Shown in pieces: positions 49,352 through 62,189 of a DNA stretch of 64,000 nucleotides. Each line of letters starts with the position of its first letter. Within the stretch, counting starts at the first letter, position 1. Location of the stretch: the NCBI GenBank assembly GCA_933228675.1, contig OW121744.1, positions 101,660,122 to 101,724,121 of the forward strand. The letters are read 5' to 3'. Source of the DNA: Stomorhina lunata. Lineage: Eukaryota > Arthropoda > Insecta > Diptera > Rhiniidae. A program made the position numbers and the translations under genes. The notes below the pieces were generated by a model. The model worked only from the letters and a program-made list of their open reading frames with translations, was not told the DNA's origin and ran no database searches.

Positions 49352-52300
49352 CGATAGAAATATTTTTCTATAGAAAAATTTTCGATAGAAATATTTTTTG
49401 AAAAATTAGGTTTAATCAGGCTTGAGTTCATTTAACTTTCAAATTATTAATTTTGAAAATTTGAAAATTCTATAGAAAAATTTTCGATAGAAATATTTTT
49501 CTATAGAAAAATTTTCGTTAGAAATATTTTTCTATAGTAAAAATTTTCGATAGAAATATTTTTCTATAGAAAAACTTTCGATAGAAATATTTTTCTATAG
49601 AAAAATTTTTGATATAAATCTTATTCTAAAGAAAAATTTTCGATAGAAATATTTTTCTATAGAAAAATTTTCGATAGAAATATTTTTCTATAGAAAAATT
49701 TTCGTTAGAAATATTTTTTTATAGAAAAATTTTCGTTAGAAATATTTTTCTATAGAAAAATTTTCGTTAGAAATATTTTTCTATAGAAAAATTTTCGTTA
49801 GAAATATTTTTCTATAGAAAAATTTTCGTTAGAAATATTTTTCTATAGAAAAATTTTCGTTAGAAATATTTTTCTATAGAAAAATTTTCGATAGATATAT
49901 TTTTCTATCGTTAGAAATTTTCGTTAGAAATATTTTTCTATAGAAAAATTTTCGTTTAAAATATTTTTCTATAGAAAAATTTTCGTTAGAAATATTTTTC
50001 TATAGAAAAATTTTCGTTAGAATTATTTTTCTATAGAAAAATTTTCGTTAGAATTATTTTTCTATAGAAAAATTTTCTTTAGAATTATTTTTCTATAGAA
50101 AAATTTTCGTTAGAATTATTTTTCTATAGAAAAATTTTCGTTAGAATTATTTTTCTATAGAAAAATTTTCGTTAGAATTATTTTTCTATAGAAAAATTTT
50201 CGTTAGAATTATTTTTCTATAGAAAAATTTTCGTTAGAAATATTTTTCTATAGAAAAATTTTCGTTAGAAATATTTTTCTATAGAAAAATTTTCGTTAGA
50301 AATATTTTTCTATAGAAAAATTTTCGTTAGAAATATTTTTCTATAGAAAAATTTTCGTTAGAAATATTTTTCTATAGAAAAATTTTCGTTAGAAATATTT
50401 TTCTATAGAAAAATTTTCGTTAGAAATATTTTTCTATAGAAAAATTTTCGTTAGAAATATTTTTCTATAGAAAAATTTTCGTTAGAAATATTTTTCTATA
50501 GAAAAATTTTCGTTAGAAATATTTTTCTATAGAAAAATTTTCGTTAGAAATATTTTTCTATAGAAAAATTTTCGTTAGAAATATTTTTCTATAGAAAAAT
50601 TTTCGTTAGAAATATTTTTCTATAGAAAAATTTTCGTTAGAAATATTTTTCTATAGAAAAATTTTCGTTAGAAATATTTTTCTATAGAAAAATTTTCGTT
50701 AGAAATATTTTTCTATAGAAAAATTTTCGTTAGAAATATTTTTCTATAGAAAAATTTTCGTTAGAAATATTTTTCTATAGAAAAATTTTCGTTAGAAATA
50801 TTTTTCTATAGAAAAATTTTCGTTAGAAATATTTTTCTATAGAAAAATTTTCGTTAGAAATATTTTTCTATAGAAAAATTTTCGTTAGAAATATTTTTCT
50901 ATAGAAAAATTTTCGTTAGAAATATTTTTCTATAGAAAAATTTTCGTTAGAAATATTTTTCTATAGAAAAATTTTCGTTAGAAATATTTTTCTATAGAAA
51001 AATTTTCGTTAGAAATATTTTTCTATAGAAAAATTTTCGTTAGAAATATTTTTCTATAGAAAAATTTTCGTTAGAAATATTTTTCTATAGAAAAATTTTC
51101 GTTAGAAATATTTTTCTATAGAAAAATTTTCGTTAGAAATATTTTTCTATAGAAAAATTTTCGTTAGAAATATTTTTCTATAGAAAAATTTTCGTTAGAA
51201 ATATTTTTCTATAGAAAAATTTTCGTTAGAAATATTTTTCTATAGAAAAATTTTCGTTAGAAATATTTTTCTATAGAAAAATTTTCGTTAGAAATATTTT
51301 TCTATAGAAAAATTTTCGTTAGAAATATTTTTCTATAGAAAAATTTTCGTTAGAATTATTTTTCTATAGAAAAATTTTCGTTAGAATTATTTTTCTATAG
51401 AAAAATTTTCGTTAGAAATATTTTTCTATAGAAAAATTTTCGTTAGAAATATTTTTCTATAGAAAAATTTTCGTTAGAAATATTTTTCTATAGAAAAATT
51501 TTCGTTAGAAATATTTTTCTATAGAAAAATTTTCGTTAGAAATATTTTTCTATAGAAAAATTTTCGTTAGAAATATTTTTCTATAGAAAAATTTTCGTTA
51601 GAAATATTTTTCTATAGAAAAATTTTCGTTAGAAATATTTTTCTATAGAAAAATTTTCGTTAGAAATATTTTTCTATAGAAAAATTTTCGTTAGAAATAT
51701 TTTTCTATAGAAAAATTTTCGTTAGAAATATTTTTCTATAGAAAAATTTTCGTTAGAAATATTTTTCTATAGAAAAATTTTCGTTAGAAATATTTTTCTA
51801 TAGAAAAATTTTCGTTAGAAATATTTTTCTATAGAAAAATTTTCGTTAGAAATATTTTTCTATAGAAAAATTTTCGTTAGAAATATTTTTCTATAGAAAA
51901 ATTTTCGTTAGAAATATTTTTCTATAGAAAAATTTTCGTTAGAAATATTTTTCTATAGAAAAATTTTCGTTAGAAATATTTTTCTATAGAAAAATTTTCG
52001 TTAGAAATATTTTTCTATAGAAAAATTTTCGTTAGAAATATTTTTCTATAGAAAAATTTTCGTTAGAAATATTTTTCTATAGAAAAATTTTCGTTAGAAA
52101 TATTTTTCTATAGAAAAATTTTCGTTAGAAATATTTTTCTATAGAAAAATTTTCGTTAGAAATATTTTTCTATAGAAAAATTTTCGTTAGAAATATTTTT
52201 CTATAGAAAAATTTTCGTTAGAAATATTTTTCTATAGAAAAATTTTCGTTAGAAATATTTTTCTATAGAAAAATTTTCGTTAGAAATATTTTTCTATAGA

Positions 52301-54930
52301 AAAATTTTCGTTAGAAATATTTTTCTATAGAAAAATTTTCGTTAGAAATATTTTTCTATAGAAAAATTTTCGTTAGAAATATTTTTCTATAGAAAAATTT
52401 TCGTTAGAAATATTTTTCTATAGAAAAATTTTCGTTAGAAATATTTTTCTATAGAAAAATTTTCGTTAGAAATATTTTTCTATAGAAAAATTTTCGATAG
52501 AAATATTTTTCTATAGAAAAATTTTCGTTAGAATTAGTTTTCTATAGAAAAATTTTCGTTAGAATTAGTTTTCTATAGAAAAGTTTTCGTTAGAATTAGT
52601 TTTCTATAAAAAAATGTTCGTTAGAAATATTTTTCTATAGAAAAATTTTCGTTAGAAATATTTTTCTATAGAAAAATTTTCGTTAGAAATATTTTTCTAT
52701 AGAAAAATTTTCGTTAGAAATATTTTTCTATAGAAAAATTTTCGTTAGAATTATTTTTCTATAGAAAAATTTTCGTTCGAATTATTTTTCTATAGAAAAA
52801 TTTTCGTTAGAAATATTTTTCTATAGAAAAATTTTCGATAGAATTAGTTTTCTATAGAAAAATTTTCGTTAGAATTAGTTTTCTATAGAAAAAATTTCGT
52901 TAGAATTAGTTTTCTATAAAAAAATGTTCGTTAGAAATATTTTTCTATAGAAAAATTTTCGTTAGAAATATTTTTCTATAGAAAAATTTTCTTTAGAAAT
53001 ATTTTTCTATAGAAAAATTTTCGTTAGAAATATTTTTCTATAAAAAAATTTTCGTTACAAATATTTTTTTATTGAAAAATTTTCGTTTGTAATATTTTCC
53101 GTAAGAAAAATTTTCGTTAGAAATATTTTTCTATAGAAAAATTTTCGTTAGAAATATTTTTCTATAGAAAAATTTTCGTTAGAAATATTTTTCTATAGAA
53201 AAATTTTCGTTAGAAATATTTTTCTATAGAAAAATTTTCATTAGAAATATTTTTCTATAGAAAAATTTTCGTTAGAAATATTTTTCTATAGAAAAATTTT
53301 CGTTAGAAATATTTTTCTATAGAAAAATTTTCGTTAGAAATATTTTTCTATAGAAAAATTTTCGTTAGAAATATTTTTCTATAGAAAAATTTTCGTTAGA
53401 AATATTTTTCTATAGAAAAATTTTCGTTAGAAATATTTTTCTATAGAAAAATTTTCGTTAGAAATATTTTTCTATAGAAAAATTTTCGTTAGAAATATTT
53501 TTCTATAGAAAAATTTTCGTTAGAAATATTTTTCTATAGAAAAATTTTCGTTAGAAATATTTTTCTATAGAAAAATTTTCGTTAGAAATATTTTTCTATA
53601 GAAAAATTTTCGTTAGAAATATTTTTCTATAGAAAAATTTTCGTTAGAAATATTTTTCTATAGAAAAATTTTCGTTAGAAATATTTTTCTATAGAAAAAT
53701 TTTCGTTAGAAATATTTTTCTATAGAAAAATTTTCGTTAGAAATATTTTTCTATAGAAAAATTTTCGTTAGAAATATTTTTCTATAGAAAAATTTTCGTT
53801 AGAAATATTTTTCTATAGAAAAATTTTCGTTAGAAATATTTTTCTATAGAAAAATTTTCGTTAGAAATATTTTTCTATAGAAAAATTTTCGTTAGAAATA
53901 TTTTTCTATAGAAAAATTTTCGTTAGAAATATTTTTCTATAGAAAAATTTTCGTTAGAAATATTTTTCTATAGAAAAATTTTCGTTAGAAATATTTTTCT
54001 ATAGAAAAATTTTCGTTAGAAATATTTTTCTATAGAAAAATTTTCGTTAGAAATATTTTTCTATAGAAAAATTTTCGTTAGAAATATTTTTCTATAGAAA
54101 AATTTTCGTTAGAAATATTTTTCTATAGAAAAATTTTCGTTAGAAATATTTTTCTATAGAAAAATTTTCGTTAGAAATATTTTTCTATAGAAAAATTTTC
54201 GTTAGAAATATTTTTCTATAGAAAAATTTTCGTTAGAAATATTTTTCTATAGAAAAATTTTCGTTAGAAATATTTTTCTATAGAAAAATTTTCGTTAGAA
54301 ATATTTTCTATAGAAAAATTTTCGTTAGAAATATTTTTCTATAGAAAAATTTTCGTTAGAAATATTTTTCGTTAGAAATATTTTTCTATGGAAACATTTC
54401 TATAGAAACATTTTCGTTAGAAATATTTTTCTATAGAAAAATTTTCGTTGGAAATATTTTTCTATAGAAAAATTTTCGATAGAAATATTTTTCTATAGAA
54501 AAATTTTCGATAGAAAAATTTTCGATAGAAATATTTTTCGTTAAAATATTTTCGATAGAGATATTTTTTGTTAGAAATATTTTCGTTAGAAGTATTTCTC
54601 TATAGAATTTTTTTTCTATAGAATATTTTTCTATACAAAAATTTTTGATAAAAATATTTTCTTTTGAAAAATTTTCTATAAAAATATTTTTAATACAAAA
54701 TTTTTTTTTAGATAAAATTTTTGATAAAATAAAATTCCTAGTGAACAATTTTTGAAACAAAAATTTCCTACAGAAAACTTTTTGAAAGAAAAATTTTCTA
54801 TAGAAAAATTTTTGATAAAAAAATTTTCTATAGACAAAATTTTTATAGACACATTTTCGAAAAAAAATTTTGATAACAATTTTTCTATGGAAAAATTCTT
54901 GATAAAAATTTTTTCTTTTTCTTAAGAAAA
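49352..54930 (-). repeat. 31-bp minisatellite, CTAWCG family, inverted array N
   Basis: The longest array, about 170 clear units plus a decayed tail (54500-54930). Units read on + as CTATAGAAAAATTTTCGTTAG followed by AAATATTTTT; they are the reverse complement of array M units. The first units near the spacer carry TTCGATAG, the rest TTCGTTAG. A 65-bp single-copy interruption lies at about 49400-49465. The bulk from 50220 to 54300 is nearly identical, with a 310-bp duplicated marker block (52525 and 52840). The 179-codon frame in the tail is repeat translation. Confidence 0.97.
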
Positions 54931-56050
54931 TCGTATTAAAATTTGTATATTTTAGTTTATTTAACAACAATATAAATTTTAAGTTTTTTGCATTTCTTTA
55001 ATTTCTTCTGAAATTTTTCATCTGTTTTCTAAAGATGAAGAAAAAGTGAAAAAGATATCCAGCAGACATTTGCTTTCTTTACATTGGTTTTATTATAATG
55101 CATTTAACCCCAAAGAAAACGGAAAAATGTGAAAAAAAAATTTGCACAAAAAAAATTAAATAAAAAAACAACGAAATAAAGAATTGGTATCCTTGCTGGC
55201 GGATTTATGCTAGACTTATGTTTAACAAATAATACTATAACAATTTTTTACTTTTGTTTTTCCTCTTTCACATACAAACGCAATGTGTCTGTGTAGTTGT
55301 GAAGAAACTAAAGAAAGATCCTTCTTCGTTCTCTCTCGAAAGTAGGTCATTGTGTAAAGGATTCCAAAGAAAAAAAAAAAACAAAAAAACATTAGTGGCG
55401 CCATATTTTATTATACTTTATTTCATTTCATTTTATTTGTGCAATTTGCTGTTTTTTCTGGCTTCACAGTTTCTCCACTGTAAAAGGACTTTTCTCTAAT
55501 GCATACAATTTAAGTTTTATGCATATTTATGTATTTTGGCCTCAAAATGAGTCAAAGCTTGAAATAAATCTTAAGCAAATAAGAGATGGGGGTAGATACT
55601 TACAAGTACTTGCAAGTAGTGAAAAGAATAGAAAAAGAAAACTAAAATTAAGATGAATTTTATTAGATAGAAAAGTAAATAAGAAAATTCTGGAGAATTT
55701 ATTTATTTAAAAAGAAAAATATAAATTTGAAGATTGCTTTATATTTATTTTTTTTTTTTGAAATGAATTAATTTTTTAAGAGATATTTTAAAAGGAATTT
55801 AGATTTTTTTTTTTGTAATATCAAGTTTTTTATCATAAAATATTTTGCTTTGCAATTTATTCTTGAAAAGCATTTTTAAATGAAGCTTTAAGTCCTTTTA
55901 GTTTCTACAGAATAATTAATAAAAAATAGAGCTTTTCAGTTGAAGTTTTTTTTTATATTTTATCTTAAACAAAATTTATCATTATTCAAAAATGTTTTTG
56001 TAATGAAACTTTTCTCTTAGAAATTGGAGTTTATCAAGTTTTTAGTCTCA
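54931..56050. other. AT-rich stretch leading into the composite repeat
   Basis: Mostly single-copy and very A/T-rich. From about 55890 the first diverged copy of the following repeat begins (TTTTAGTTTCTACA at 55896 recurs at 56229, offset 333). Overlapping short frames on both strands at 55222-55499 show no domain. Confidence 0.55.
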
Positions 56051-59000
56051 AGTTTTTTTTATCAAAAAACTGATTTTACATGAAAAATTTCGATTTTATA
56101 TGAAAAATTTTGATTTTATATGAAAAATTTTGATTTTATATAAAAAATTTTACTGGTTTCAAATTGACGTACTTTTTCCATTAAAACGATTTTTAGAGAA
56201 GTTACAGAGGTTTAAAGTTTTTAAGTTCTTTTAGTTTCTACAAAGTAATTAATAATAAAATAGAGCTTTTCAGTTAAAGCTTTTTTTCAATTTTATCGTA
56301 AACAAAATTTATCATTATTCAAAAATATTTTTGTAATGAGACTTTTTTCTGAGAAAGTTAGAATTAATTAAGTTTTTAGTCTAAAATTTTTTTTTATCAA
56401 AAAACTGATTTTACATGAAAAATTTCGATTTTATATGAAAAATTTTGATTTTATATGAACAATTTTAGTGGTTTTAAATTGACCTACTTTTTTCATTAAA
56501 ACGATTTTTAGAGAAGTTACAGAGGTTTAAAGTTTTTACTAATATACATACCTGATTTTGTATGAAAACTTTCGATTTTATATGAAAATTTTCGATTTTA
56601 TATGAAAAATTTTGATTATAAATGAAAAATTTTAGTGGTTTCAAATTGACGTACTTTTTCCATTAAAACGATTTTTAGAGAAGTTACAGAGGCTTAAAGT
56701 TTTTACTAATATACCTGATTTTGTATGAAAACTTTCGATTTTATATGAAAAATTTCGATTTTATATGAAAAATTTTGATTTTATAAGAAAAATTTTAGTG
56801 CTTTCAAATTGACGTACTTTTTCCATTAAAACAATTTTTAGAGAAGTTACAGGGGTTTAAAATTTTTACTAAAATAACTGATTTTATATGAAAAATTTCG
56901 ATTTTATATGAAAAATTTTGGTTTTATATGAAAAATTTTGATTTAATATGAAAAATTTTAGTGGTTTTAAATTGACCTACTTTTTCTATTAAAACAATTT
57001 TTAAAGAAGTTACAGAGGTTTACATTTTTTTATCAATATAAATGATTTTATTTGAAAAATTTTGATTTTAGATGAAAAAATTTTGATTTTAGATGAAAAA
57101 ATTTTGATTTCTTATGAAAAATTTTGACTTTTTATAAAAAATTTTGATTCTTCATGAAAAATTTTGATTTTATATGAAAAGTGATTTTAAATTGACGTCC
57201 TTTTTCTATTTAAACGCATTTTAAAGAAGCTACAGAGGTTTAAATATTTAGGCTTAAATTTTTTATCAATATAAATGATTTTATTTGAAAAATTTTGATT
57301 TTATATGAAAAATTTTAGTGCCTTCCATTAAAACGATTTTTAGAGAAGTTACAGGGCTTTAAAGTTTTTACTAAAATAACAGATTTTATATGAAAAATTT
57401 CGATTTTATATGAAAATTTTCGATTTTATATGAAAAATTTTGATTATAAATGAAAAATTTTAGTGGTTTCAAATTGACGTACTTTTTCCATTAAAACGAT
57501 TTTTAGAGAAGTTACAGAGGTTTAAAGTTTTTACTAATATACCTGATTTTGTATGAAAACTTCCGATTTTATATGAAAAATTTCGATTTTATATGAAAAA
57601 TTTTGATTTTATAAGAAAAATTTTAGTGCTTTCAAATTGACGTACTTTTTCTATTAAAACAATTTTTAGAGAAGTTACAGGGGTTTAAAATTTTTACTAA
57701 AATAACTGATTTTATATGAAAAATTTCGATTTTTTATGAAAAATTTTGGTTTTATATGAAAAATTTTGATTTTATAAGAAAAATTTTAGTGCTTTCAAAT
57801 TGACGTACTTTTTCCATTAAAACAATTTTTAGAGAAGTTACAGAGGTTTACAATTTTTTTATCAATATAAATGATTTTATTTAAAAAATTTTGATTTTAG
57901 ATGAAAAAATTTTGATTTCTTATGAAAAATTTTGACTTTTTATAAAAAATTTTGATTCTTCATGAAAAATTTTGATTTTATATGAAAAGTGATTTTAAAT
58001 TGACGTCCTTTTTCTATTTAAACGCATTTTAAAGAAGCTACAGAGGTTTAAATATTTAGGCTTAAATTTTTTATCAATATAAATGATTTTATTTGAAAAA
58101 TTTTGATTTCTTATGAAAAATTTTGATTTCTTAAGAAAAATTTTGATTTTTTATAAAAAATTTTGATTCTTCATGAAAAATTTCGATTTTATATGAAAAG
58201 TGCTTTTAAATTGACGTAATTTTTCTGTTTAAACGCCTTTTAAAGAAGTTACAGAGGTTTAAATATTTAAACAAAAATTTTGATTTTTTATACAAAATTT
58301 TGATTCTTCAAGAAAAATTTTTATATGAAAAATTTTGATTTTATATGAAAAATTTTGATTTTATATGAAAAATTTTGATTTTATATGAAAAATTTTGATT
58401 TTATATGAAAAATTTGTTTGATTCTAAATTGACATCCGTTTTCTATTTAAACGCCTTTTAAAGAAGTTACAAAGGTTTAAATATTTAAACGAAATATTTT
58501 GATTTCTTATAAAAAAATTTGATTTCTTATGAAAAATTTTGATTTTTTATAAAAAAATTTTATTTTTCATAGAAAATTTTAATAATTCTGTGTTGATGTC
58601 TTTTTTCCATTTAACCGCTTTTTAAAGAAGTTATGGAAGTTAAAAATTTGTTATCAAAAAAACTGTTTTATATGAACAATTTTTGCTTTATATCAAAATT
58701 GTTGGTTTTATATAAAAAATTTTATTGATTTCCAATTGTCCTTCTTTTTCCATTTAAATTTCTTTTAGAGAAGTTACAGAGGTTTAAAGTTTTTTATCAA
58801 AAAATTTGATTTTTTATAAAAAATTTTTATTTTTCAGGAAAAATGTTGGTGATTTCAAATTGATGTATTTTTTCTATTTAAACGCCTTTTAAAGAAGTTA
58901 CAAAGGTTTAAAGTCTTTTATCAAAATCTTTGATTTTATATGAAATTTTTTATTTTAAATGAAAAATTTTAGTGATTCAAAAATTGAAGAGAGGTCAATT

Positions 59001-59345
59001 AGTTGCATTTAAAATCCTTTTAAAAAATTTACAGAGGCTTAAAGTTCTTTATCACAAAAACTAATTTTATATGGAAAACTTAGATTTTACATGGAAATTT
59101 TATCGATTTCATCTTTGACATCTTTCGCTTTTTAAAGGTTTTACAGAGGCTCAAAGTTTTTTTTTTTATCAAAGAAACTGATTTTATATTGAAAATTTTT
59201 ATTTTATATAAAAAACTTTGGTGATTCCAAATTTAAGTTCTATAACAATTTAAACGCTATTAAAAGAAGTTACAGAGGCTTAGTTTTTTTTATAAAAAAA
59301 GCTATTTTTATATGAAAAATTGTAGTAATTTTAAGTTGACTCCCT
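56051..59345. repeat. composite tandem repeat, about 163-bp unit with internal 20-bp subrepeats
   Basis: The larger unit carries AAATTGACGTACTTTTTCCA, a TTAAAACGATTTTTAGAG step, then AAGTTACAGAGGTTTAAAG, and then several 20-bp subrepeats of GATTTTATATGAAAAATTTT. The AGTTACAGAGG anchor starts near 56201, 56516, 56683, 56846, 57009, 57229, 57348, 57511, 57673, 57836, 58036, 58238, 58466 and onward to 59269 (about 19 copies). Spacing is 162-167 bp in the best-preserved part and irregular elsewhere because subrepeat number varies. Decay increases toward the right. Confidence 0.95.
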
Positions 59346-59368
59346 TTTGCCATTTAAACTACTTTTAA

Positions 59369-59435
59369 CCCATTTACGCCCACCGTACTCATATGAGGAC
59401 GGTTCTTCATAAGCCTCCTAACTTTTTTGAGAAGA
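59369..59435 (+). mobile_element. possible piggyBac-like terminus
   Basis: TTAA at 59365-59368 is followed by CCCATTTACGCCCACCG and then a CTCATATGAG palindrome. TTAA insertion followed by CCC is typical of piggyBac-type transposons. No matching right end (GGG next to TTAA) was found downstream, so this would be a solitary or truncated end. Confidence 0.35.
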
Positions 59436-59688
59436 CTAGTACAATTTATCATTATATGTTTAAATTATCTAAAATTGAATCTTTAAGAAATATTTTGTAC
59501 TGTTTCACAATCGTATGAAACCCATTTTTGTAGGCACTTCAATATATAAATTTCCGTGTTTATTGTGTCTTATGCAGGACATACACACTGCGACTGTTTG
59601 CACAACTCCAGTATGAAAACGAGAAATAAAACAGAATAACATTGCACGGACATGTTCACAAACGATTGTGTACAACTTCAACTTTGTT

Positions 59689-59722
59689 GTACAAAAGATC
59701 AAAACTTTCTGATCTTTTGTAC
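59689..59722. repeat. perfect 13-bp inverted repeat (hairpin)
   Basis: GTACAAAAGATCA and TGATCTTTTGTAC are separated by 8 bp (AAACTTTC). The stem is perfect and not simple AT repeat. Confidence 0.9.
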
Positions 59723-60424
59723 CAACCAACCCCAACGACCGCACAAACGTTGCAATCAGCTCTACAACAGTGTCAAGTATTCCTAACTGTCGCAGCGTCT
59801 GTGGCTTGTTTTATGTTATAACAAATATACCTTTAGGCCAGGAACTAGTGAAAAGTATGCCAGTAAGAACGTTATCATCCATCATACGGCAGGTGTATTT
59901 TAATAACCTTCACCACAATACTTAGAAAGGGTTTGTGCTGATGTTTGTAACGTACAGAAAAATTTGGACTAAGACCCAGCTTTTCGTATACCAATCCACT
60001 TAGATTTACACTCTAAAGGAAATCAAAAAGGCAGGATTAAATAATAGTAGGATTTTTTTGACTTGTTTTCATAAATCTATTGAAATTGTTTAGCTCGTTT
60101 TGTTTCTACTTTTTTAAAGAAATGCGAACTGCAACTTTCTGATCTAAATATGACATGTTTCATTCGGAACTTCCGTTACATGTTTTATTAGGAACTCTCC
60201 TTACATATATATATACTCACATGTATCTTATTTATAAATTTATACAACCGTTTCGAACTGTGGTTAAATTTAATTTACCAAAGTCCACTTAAGTTTTAAT
60301 TTTCTTCAATAAAGTTTACATGTGTTAGACACATGTATTTATTTTTAAGTGATTGGCTTCCACTAACACATATACTTCTTATGTACACACATCCCAACAA
60401 ACCATTTTAGAAGTAAAATCTAAA

Positions 60425-61895
60425 TTAATTTTTAATGAAAAATTTTCTATAGAAAAATTTTAATGAAAAAAATTTTCTATAGAAAAATGTTAATGAAAAA
60501 AATTTTCTATAGAAAAATTTTAATGAAAAATTTTCTATAGAAAAATTTTAATGAAAAATTTTCTATAGAAAAATTTTAATGAAAAATTTTCTATAGAAAA
60601 ACTTTAATGAAAAATTTTCTATAGAAAAATTTAATGAAACATTTTCTATAGAAAAATTTTAATGAAAAATTTTCTATAGAAAAATTTTAATGAAAAATTT
60701 TCTATAGAAAAATTTTAATGAAAAATTTTCTATAGAAAAATTGTAATGAAAAATTTTCTATAGAAAAATTTTAATGAAAAATTTTCTATAGAAAAATTTT
60801 AATGAAAAATTTTCTATAGAAAAATTTTAATGAAAAATTTTCTATAGAAAAATTTTAATGAAAAATTTTCTATAGAAAAATTTTAATGAAAAATTTTCTA
60901 TAGAAAAATTTTAATGAAAAATTTTCTATAGAAAAATTTTAATGAAAAATTTTCTATAGAAAAATTTGAATGAAAAATTTTCTATAGAAAAATTTTAATG
61001 AAAAATTTTATAGAAAAATTTTAATGAAAAAATTTCTTTAGAAAAATTTTAATGAAAAATTTTAATGAAAAATTTTCTTAAGAAAAATCTTATTGAAAAA
61101 TTTTCAACAAAAAAAAATTTTAATGAAAAATTTTCTATAGAAAAATTTTAATGAAAAATTTTCTATAGAAAAATTTTAATGAAAAAATTTCTATAGAAAA
61201 ATTTTAATGAAAAATTTTCTAGAGAAAAATTTTAATGAAAAATTTTCTATAGAAAAATTTTAATGAAAAATTTTCTATAGAAAAATTTTAATGAAAAATT
61301 TTCTAGAGAAAAATTTTAATGAAAAATTTTCTAGAGAAAAATTTTAATCAAAAATTTATCTATAGAAAAATTTTAATGAAAAAATTTCTTTAGAAAAATT
61401 TTAAGGAAAAATTTTCTTAAGAAAAATCTTATTGAAAAATTTTCTATAAAAAAAATCTTATTGAAAAATTTTCTATAAAAAAAAATTTTAATGAAAAATT
61501 TTCTATAGAAACATTTTAATGAAAAATTTTCTATAGAAAAATTTTAATGAAAAATTTTCTATAGAAACATTTTAATGTAAAATTTTCTATAGAAAAATTT
61601 TAATTAAAAATTTTTATAGATAAATTTTAATGAACAATTTTCTATAGAAAAATTTTAATGAAAAATTTTCTATACAAAAATTTTAATGAAAAATTTTAAT
61701 GAAAAATTTTCTATAGAAAAATTTTAATGAAAAATTTTCTATAGAAAAATTTTAATGAAAAATTTTTTATAGAAAAATTTTAATGAAAAATTTTCTATAG
61801 AAAAATTTTAGTGAAAAATTTTCTATAGAAAATTTTAATCAAAATTTTTTATTAAAATTTTAATCAAAATTTTTTATTAAAATTTTATAAAATTA
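60425..61895. repeat. 28-bp minisatellite, TTTTAATG family, array P
   Basis: About 52 units of 28 bp: AAAAATTTTAATGAAAAATT followed by TTCTATAG. The unit equals the array K unit with the TTATAATG segment shortened by 3 bp. A block with CTTAAGAAAAATCTTATTG is repeated near 61075 and 61410. The right edge decays at 61840-61895. Confidence 0.96.
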
Positions 61896-62189
61896 TTAAA
61901 ACTTTTCTTAATCGTTTTGGTTTGTTGGGCTATAAATTCATGTTCACTTTCATACAAAAACTTACGAACACTTGTAAACTTGGAAAGTAGTTGTTCTGAA
62001 AATTGTTCTATATTTTAAAAACTGTAACTAACTTACAAACCTGTATTAGTTTAAATAAGTGGGTGAGTTTGACTCAAAGTAAAGGACAGATAAAAGGTAG
62101 CAAGATGAAAGGAGAATTTACAAGCTGAAGAGATCTGCACTAAGTGATTCGTTAAAAAGACCCAAATTACTGTCTGTCTGTCTGTCTTA
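61896..62189. other. short single-copy stretch ending in a CTGT tract
   Basis: Nothing was recognised except a (CTGT)n tract at about 62171-62187, at the left edge of the dispersed-element copy. Confidence 0.55.

Larger units (their letters stand above)
59346..60424. other. single-copy stretch with transposon-like remnants
   Basis: About 1.08 kb. The left part (59369-59770) is GC-richer than anything nearby and holds the piggyBac-like end and a 13-bp-arm hairpin. A 79-codon minus-strand frame (59505-59744) overlaps it without a recognisable domain. The right part is plain AT-rich sequence. Confidence 0.55.

Noticed and set aside
54431..54970. 179-codon minus-strand frame rich in Phe, Lys and Ile
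   Set aside because: Read through the decayed tail of the 31-bp array N; composition follows the repeat, with no domain.
59505..59744. 79-codon minus-strand frame with several cysteines
   Set aside because: Cysteines have no finger-like spacing, the frame overlaps a perfect hairpin, and no domain was recognised; a transposon remnant is more likely.
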